Shown here: piece after piece, positions 59,766 to 64,000 of the stretch
Numbering within the stretch: the stretch's first letter is position 1
Layout: each line of letters begins with the position of its first letter
Origin: Betaproteobacteria bacterium
Lineage (GTDB): Bacteria > Pseudomonadota > Gammaproteobacteria > Burkholderiales > Usitatibacteraceae
Length of the DNA: 64,000 nt
NCBI GenBank assembly: GCA_016720855.1
Contig: JADKJU010000002.1
Span: forward strand, 992,001 to 1,056,000
Reading direction: 5' to 3'
Position numbers and translations under genes: made by a program
The notes under the pieces: generated by a model
What the model saw: the letters and a program-made list of their open reading frames with translations, nothing else
The model's database searches: none
What the model was told of the DNA's origin: nothing

Positions 59766-61178
59766 ATGCGTAAGCCCCTGATTTCCGTCGGGGCGCTGCT
59801 GGTCGCGGCGGTGCTCTCCGCCTGCGCGCTCCAGGAGCTGCCGAAGGCCAGCGACCTGGGCCCGCAGGCCATGCCCAATGTCCGCGTGCCGCAGCAATGG
59901 GCGAGTCCGGACGCGGCGCAAGGCGCGGTAGCCAACGGGTGGCTGGCGTCCTTCAACGATCCGAAGCTCGATGAACTCGTGCAGGAGGCGCTCGCCTACA
60001 ACGCCGATCTGCGCGTCGCCGGGGCGCGTGTCGAGCAGGCTGCGGGCCATGCCAGACTGGCCGGCAGCACGATCTATCCGACGCTCGACCTGCTCGCCCA
60101 CGGCAGCGGCGGCAGCAGCGGCGGGGACGGGTCGGGCCTGAACGGCGGCGGCTTCTTTGCGAGCTGGGAAATCGACCTGTGGGGTCGGGTACGCGCTGCC
60201 CGGGACGCCGGAGAACTGCAGTACTTCTCGGTCGAATCGGATGCCGAGTACGCCAGGCAATCGATCGCGGCGCTGGTCGCCAAGAGCTGGATGCTGGCCA
60301 CCGAGGCTAGGTTGCAGCGCGCTCTCGCGGGCGAGATGGTGCGTTCGGGCGAGCAGTTGCTGAGCCTGGCCGGCGACCGCAAGCGTGTCGGCAGGAGCGA
60401 CGACTACGATCTCGTGGCGGCGCAGGCGAGCCTGCAGTCCTATCGCGACGCGCAAAGGCAGCTCGACTTGGGGTACCAGCAGGCCGTTCGCGCTCTCGAG
60501 ACCCTGCTCGGGCGTTACCCGGCCGCGGCCATGGAAGTCGCTCCCGCTCTTACGGCGATGCCCGGCCCGGTGCCGGTGGGTCTGCCCTCGGAGCTTCTCG
60601 AGCGCAGGCCCGACGTCGTCGCTGCCGAGCGGCGGGTTTCGGCGGCATTCCGGCGCTTGGAGGAAGCGCAGGCGGCGCGGCTGCCGAGGATCGCCCTCAC
60701 CGCGAGCGTCACCAGCATCTCGAGCGACCTCATCGTGCTCAAGGACGTGAGCAACCCGAGCTGGAGCTTCGGCGGCAATCTCACGGCGCCGATCTTCAAC
60801 GGCTACGCCCTCGCGGCGCAGGTCGATATCGCCACGGCGGAGCAGAAAATCGCCGTCGCGGACTACGGCCGCATCGGCGCCCGCGCCTTCGGCGAGGTGG
60901 AAGCGGCGCTGTCGGCCGGCTTCACCGCCAACGAACGCGCCGCCATTCTCACGGGCGCAGTCGGCCAGAACGAGCGTCTCGTCGAGATCGCGAACATCCG
61001 CTACCGCGTGGGGTCGGCCGACCTGCGTGCGGTCCAGCAGCAAAGCCTCGCGCTGTTCGCGTCCCGCGCTTCCCTGGTGCGGATGCAGAGCGAGCAGCGC
61101 GTCCAGCGCGTCAACCTGTACCTGGCGCTAGGCGGCAGCTTTGGGGAACCACCCCCCGCTCGCTCGGCCCAACGCTGA
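59766..61178 (+). CDS. Outer-membrane efflux lipoprotein (NodT/OprM family)
   Basis: TolC-type channel lipoprotein of 470 residues with lipobox LSAC (cleavage before Cys20). Two OEP domains: first with WEIDLWGRVRAARDAGELQYF at about 137-157, second with GNLTAPIFNGYALAAQVDIA around 337-356; LERRPDVVAAERRVSAA is the linker motif typical of the family. Partner of the HlyD protein. Confidence 0.95.
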   Translation: MRKPLISVGALLVAAVLSACALQELPKASDLGPQAMPNVRVPQQWASPDAAQGAVANGWLASFNDPKLDELVQEALAYNADLRVAGARVEQAAGHARLAGSTIYPTLDLLAHGSGGSSGGDGSGLNGGGFFASWEIDLWGRVRAARDAGELQYFSVESDAEYARQSIAALVAKSWMLATEARLQRALAGEMVRSGEQLLSLAGDRKRVGRSDDYDLVAAQASLQSYRDAQRQLDLGYQQAVRALETLLGRYPAAAMEVAPALTAMPGPVPVGLPSELLERRPDVVAAERRVSAAFRRLEEAQAARLPRIALTASVTSISSDLIVLKDVSNPSWSFGGNLTAPIFNGYALAAQVDIATAEQKIAVADYGRIGARAFGEVEAALSAGFTANERAAILTGAVGQNERLVEIANIRYRVGSADLRAVQQQSLALFASRASLVRMQSEQRVQRVNLYLALGGSFGEPPPARSAQR

Positions 61179-61224
61179 TCGGGATTCACCAACAACGCTC
61201 CCAACCGAAAAAGGGAAAGATCCG

Positions 61225-61722
61225 ATGAAAGCGATTCGCACCCTCGTCCTGGCCTCTGCGATCGCAATCGCGATGCCCGCCTCCGCCCAGTCGGGAACCT
61301 CCGCGCCAATGCCGGCCGGAGGCGCCGATGCCGCCACGATCCAGAAGCTGCGCGAGCGCATCCGGACGGACCCCAAGGCCGTCGTCGCGCAGAACCTGAA
61401 TCTCACCGAGGCCGAGGCGAAGGTCTTCTGGCCCGCATACGACAAGTGCCATGAGGGCATGGACGCCGCCCAGCGCAAGATCAACCGGGCCATCCTCGAC
61501 TACGTCAACGGCGAGAGCTCCATGTCGGATGCCCACGCCAGGCAGATCACCAAGGACCTGCTCGCCGCGGAGAGTGACGAGGCCGGTGCGCGCAAGTCGT
61601 GCTTCAAGAGGGTCTCGAAGGTCCTTCCGGGGAAGAAGGCAGCCCGCTACCTGCAGATCGAGTCCAAGATCCGGGCGCTGACCCGGTTCGACGCCGCCGT
61701 CGTGGTTCCCCTGGTCAACTAG
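61225..61722 (+). CDS. Exported helical protein of unknown function
   Basis: 165 residues; signal peptide core LVLASAIAIAMPASAQ. The mature part is helical with LNLTEAEAKVFWPAYDKC (about 61-78), resembling Spy/CpxP-type LTxxQ proteins only in general character, and ends with RYLQIESKIRALTRFDAAVVVPLVN. Two cysteines (78 and about 129). GGGAAAG upstream of ATG 61225. It lies 46 bp after the efflux channel gene. Confidence 0.72.
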   Translation: MKAIRTLVLASAIAIAMPASAQSGTSAPMPAGGADAATIQKLRERIRTDPKAVVAQNLNLTEAEAKVFWPAYDKCHEGMDAAQRKINRAILDYVNGESSMSDAHARQITKDLLAAESDEAGARKSCFKRVSKVLPGKKAARYLQIESKIRALTRFDAAVVVPLVN

Positions 61723-61748
61723 GATCCGTCCACACCCGTGGTCATTGA

Positions 61749-61982
61749 AACAAGGCAGCCGGCTCTCGCCCCCGGGTTCACTCCCTTCTCAAGGTCGTCG
61801 CGGCCGATCGCGCGTCTGGCACGATCCGGGGCGCGCGCGGTGCCGTCGAGGGCATCATCATCGTGCGCACCCGGCCTTATGGACGCGTTGGCGTGGAAAT
61901 CTCGGCTCGCGGCCCGGACAACCAGGATCCGGCGCTGATCCAGCGCCTTACGGAGTCCTGCAATCGTCGGATGGGGCGCTGA
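61749..61982 (+). pseudogene. C-terminal remnant of an exported-protein gene
   Basis: A 77-codon frame without any usable start codon (it opens after the TGA at 61746-61748) whose product looks like a real protein end: LKVVAADRASGTIRGARG, IIIVRTRPYGRVGVEISARG and ALIQRLTESCNRRMGR. The alternating strands and final NRRMGR are typical of a small beta-sheet lipoprotein domain. The 5' part is missing, so it is most likely a decayed gene. A start by frameshift from upstream is less likely. Confidence 0.55.
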
Positions 61983-62062
61983 CTGAAACCGGTTGGCCGA
62001 TGAGTAGCGACAGCGCAGTGAATCCGCGCATTTCATTACCTTGAAACTCATGGAGGGTGATC

Positions 62063-62395
62063 ATGGCGAAGAAGGTCGGAGAGAAGGAAAAGAAGGCATT
62101 GAAGAAAGCCGGGAAGAAGGCGGACAAAGCAGCAAGAAAGGCAGCCAGGAAGGCCTTGAAGGAAGCAAGGAAGGCGGAGAAGAAGGCTGCGAAGGAAAGC
62201 AGGAAGGCCGCAAAGGAGAGCAGGAAGGCTGAAAAGGCGGCAGGGAAGACCGCGGCAAGCAAATCGAAAGAGACGGTCGCCAGGGCAAGCCCTGTCAAGA
62301 GGAAAGCGGCATCCCCGAGCAGGCCGAAACGGAAGGCAGTCGCCAGGAAGCCGGCGTCGAAAACCAAAGTGAAAAGAGCGCCACGCAAGCGGTAG
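62063..62395 (+). CDS. Histone H1-like Lys/Ala-rich protein
   Basis: 110 residues made almost only of Lys, Ala, Arg, Glu and Ser. Repeating units KAARKAARKALKEARKAEKKA and KAAKESRKAAKESRKAEKAA predict one long amphipathic helix (about 5-75), then a Pro/Ser/Lys tail ending in KVKRAPRKR. Such proteins bind nucleic acid without sequence specificity. ATG 62063 has GGAGGG 6 bp upstream. The coding strand is nearly pure purine for about 200 bases and uses AGG for many arginines, unlike its neighbours. Confidence 0.78.
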   Translation: MAKKVGEKEKKALKKAGKKADKAARKAARKALKEARKAEKKAAKESRKAAKESRKAEKAAGKTAASKSKETVARASPVKRKAASPSRPKRKAVARKPASKTKVKRAPRKR

Positions 62396-62463
62396 CGGCG
62401 ACCGCTGCTTTTGCCGACCGCCGCGAACTCATGTCAGCGGGCGGACACCGTCGCCGTTCCCCC

Positions 62464-62665
62464 TCACCCGATGCCGTACGGCCCGTGATGCCAGGGCCCG
62501 TCGAGGTTGATCGGTCCGATCTCGACGCCGGGCGCGACGGGCTGCAGTGGCACGGGAAAATCCCATTCGGCTGGAGGATGGGAGATTGCTGAACTTGCGC
62601 CCGATCTTGCTTTCCAACAACCTGTAGCCCAGCCGTTGTGTGGAACTGGGTAGTTTGGCGTGGTG
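62464..62665 (-). pseudogene. Possible frameshifted gene remnant
   Basis: On the minus strand two adjacent frames each read like protein: first LGYRLLESKIGRKFSNLP (about 62630-62577), then PAEWDFPVPLQPVAPGVEIG and GPINLDGPWHHGPYGIG to a stop at 62464. A one-base shift near 62575 would join them. No start codon with a ribosome site is seen. The alternative is chance coding character in a 295-bp gap. Confidence 0.3.
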
Positions 62666-62690
62666 GGCTCTCCCCGAGGAGAAAATGGCG

Positions 62691-63368
62691 ATGAAAAGGT
62701 TCGTTCTTGCGCTCGTCGCGTTGGTGGCGGTGATGATGACGGCTGATCTTTCCTGCGCCCAGGGTCGCGGTGGTGGGGGGGGAGGCGGCGGCGGTGGTCA
62801 TTCCGGCGGCGCGGGCGGGGGTGGACACGGCGCAGGCGGCTACGGCGGCGGTGCAGGACGCGGGGGGGGTTACTCCGGAGGGGGCTCAGGGTATTCACAT
62901 GGTTCCGGCGGGCAGGGCGGCTATCGCGGGGGCCATTACGGCGGTCATTACGGCGGTCATTACGGCGGCCATTACGGGGGCTATTACGGCGGGTATCGCG
63001 GCTGGTATGGCGGCGTCGGCCTCTACTACGGTGGCCTCGGGTACTGGGGCGGCTGGCCATGGTATTACGCAGGCGCCTATGGATATCCGTATTACGGGTC
63101 GTACCCGGTTTACGATACGGCACCCACCGTCTATTTCGAACCGGCACCGCCCGCGGACGCGACCTATGCGCCCGAGCCCGCGCCAACGAATCTCTGGTAC
63201 TACTGCGCGAATCCGGCTGGCTACTTCCCGTACGTGCAGAACTGCAACGAGCCCTGGGTGAAGGTCGTTCCGCCGCCCTCGACACCGGCAATACCGAGCG
63301 GCAAGATCGCCCCGACACCCGTGAACCCCGTATGGCAGACGTCGCCCTCGGGCGTGACCACGAAATGA
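62691..63368 (+). CDS. Exported glycine/tyrosine-rich protein
   Basis: 225 residues; signal peptide core FVLALVALVAVMMTADLSCAQ. Residues about 25-140 are Gly-rich, with a run of ten glycines and tandem GGHY units encoded by a 12-bp DNA repeat at 62931-62990. The C-terminal part contains the conserved WYYCANPAGYFPYVQNCNEPW box (two cysteines), known from many proteobacterial glycine-rich envelope proteins. ATG 62691 is preferred over 62685 because of its spacing to GAGGAG. Function unknown. Confidence 0.82.
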   Translation: MKRFVLALVALVAVMMTADLSCAQGRGGGGGGGGGGHSGGAGGGGHGAGGYGGGAGRGGGYSGGGSGYSHGSGGQGGYRGGHYGGHYGGHYGGHYGGYYGGYRGWYGGVGLYYGGLGYWGGWPWYYAGAYGYPYYGSYPVYDTAPTVYFEPAPPADATYAPEPAPTNLWYYCANPAGYFPYVQNCNEPWVKVVPPPSTPAIPSGKIAPTPVNPVWQTSPSGVTTK

Positions 63369-63375
63369 GGTCGCC

Positions 63376-64000
63376 ATGACCGGACGTCCTGCCGTGGGCC
63401 GTGCTCGCCTCGTCGCGTTCCCGCTTGCGGCGAGCTTACTGCTCGGCGCATGCACGGTGATGCCCACCGGGCCGAGCATCATGGCGCTCCCGGGCTCGAG
63501 CAGGAGCGTGGAGCAATACCAGGGCGACGCCATCGCGTGCCAGCAGTACGCCGGCGCGGTCGTTGCCGCCAGCAGCGGTACGGCGGCGAACGCCGACAAC
63601 AGTGCCGCCTCGGCAGCGGCCGCAAGCGCGGTGTTCGGTGCGGCTGCCGGCGCCATCATCGGTTCCGCCACGGGCCAGGCCGGCCAGGGCGCGGCCATCG
63701 GCGCAGGCACCGGATTGCTGTTCGGCAGCATGGCCGGCAGCAACTACACCGCGATGTCGTCCTACCAGTTGCAGCGCGGCTACGACAACGCATACCTGCA
63801 ATGCATGTATGCGCGCGGCAATCGCGTCCCGGCGCCGCGGGGCTACGGTATGGCGCCCCACAGTGGCCCCTATGCATACCCGGACTCGGCGCCTTCACGC
63901 TATCCCCCCCCGAACATGCCTCCACCACCCGGGGTGACGAACGTCAATCCCTCGCCGTCGTACGCTCCGCCTTCACACGCGCCGCCGTCGGGTTACGCGC
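63376..64000 (+). CDS. Glycine-zipper lipoprotein (runs off right edge)
   Basis: At least 208 residues, open at the right edge. Lipobox LLGAC gives a lipidated Cys at residue 26. About 80-120 is a glycine-zipper membrane-interacting segment (AVFGAAAGAIIGSATGQAG to GAGTGLLFGSMAGSN), followed by the YQLQRGYDNAYLQCMYARGNRVP box typical of this family and a Pro-rich tail. It begins 7 bp after the glycine-rich gene, so the two are co-transcribed envelope proteins. Confidence 0.88.
   Translation, partial: MTGRPAVGRARLVAFPLAASLLLGACTVMPTGPSIMALPGSSRSVEQYQGDAIACQQYAGAVVAASSGTAANADNSAASAAAASAVFGAAAGAIIGSATGQAGQGAAIGAGTGLLFGSMAGSNYTAMSSYQLQRGYDNAYLQCMYARGNRVPAPRGYGMAPHSGPYAYPDSAPSRYPPPNMPPPPGVTNVNPSPSYAPPSHAPPSGYA

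Noticed and set aside
62764..62990. CRISPR-like array in the repeated ggc-rich stretch
   Set aside because: The repeats are in frame inside a signal-peptide protein, lack spacers, and no cas genes are nearby.

Overview
The window is about 64 kb of high-GC, densely coding DNA with no rRNA, tRNA, CRISPR array, insertion sequence or prophage that I could see. Gene content and order point to a betaproteobacterium: metK divergent from two lauroyl-acyltransferase genes that run into dapF-DUF484-xerC, an S-adenosylhomocysteine (SAH) riboswitch ahead of ahcY-metF, hslVU, a polyhydroxyalkanoate phasin, tripartite tricarboxylate (TTT) and TAXI-type solute-binding proteins. I do not assign a genus.

Left part (1-16.1 kb): truncated argB, a small heat-shock gene, then a bufferin-type operon (bufABC: a Cys-containing precursor peptide, its MNIO/DUF692 modifying enzyme and the DUF2063 partner). 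From 16.1 kb back to 3.2 kb almost everything is on the minus strand and tightly packed: two lipid A acyltransferases, dapF, DUF484, xerC, a Fur/Zur-type regulator, two COG0523 metallochaperone GTPases, a LolD/FtsX-like ABC pair with a DUF3299 exported protein, a double-STAS protein, hslV, hslU and a two-domain SnoaL-like lipoprotein. The regulator, GTPases and ABC genes look like a zinc-homeostasis unit inserted between xerC and hslVU.

Middle (16.2-35.2 kb): one-carbon and SAM-cycle genes (metK; SAH riboswitch-ahcY-metF) surround a plus-strand cluster of two cation/proton antiporters, a YbdK-type glutamate-cysteine ligase-like enzyme and a membrane diguanylate cyclase. Then come mgtE, an SH3/M48 protease pair, an aminotransferase-ttcA-pteridine reductase operon, a MidA-type methyltransferase, an orphan TAXI binding protein, and a phasin with a strong promoter and a perfect inverted repeat placed as an operator.

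Right part (35.3-64 kb): cca-GST-NDUFA9-like-slt; terC; a universal stress protein; a TTT transporter operon ending in an unusual cytidylate-kinase-like/BON fusion; a Cys-free Crp/Fnr regulator divergent from an oxalate catabolism block (oxc, frc, then a 10-formyl-THF-hydrolase-like protein and a quinone reductase). FNR-type boxes (TTGAC-N4-GTCAA and TTGAC-N4-ATCAA) lie at activating distance from predicted -10 elements ahead of both the transporter operon and oxc, which suggests one regulon for uptake and breakdown of oxalate or a related dicarboxylate. The remainder holds a sulfate permease operon, ppk2, a DUF3302-HlyD-OMF export operon with no transporter, a histone H1-like Lys/Ala protein, a glycine-rich exported protein and a glycine-zipper lipoprotein, with two apparent gene remnants between them.
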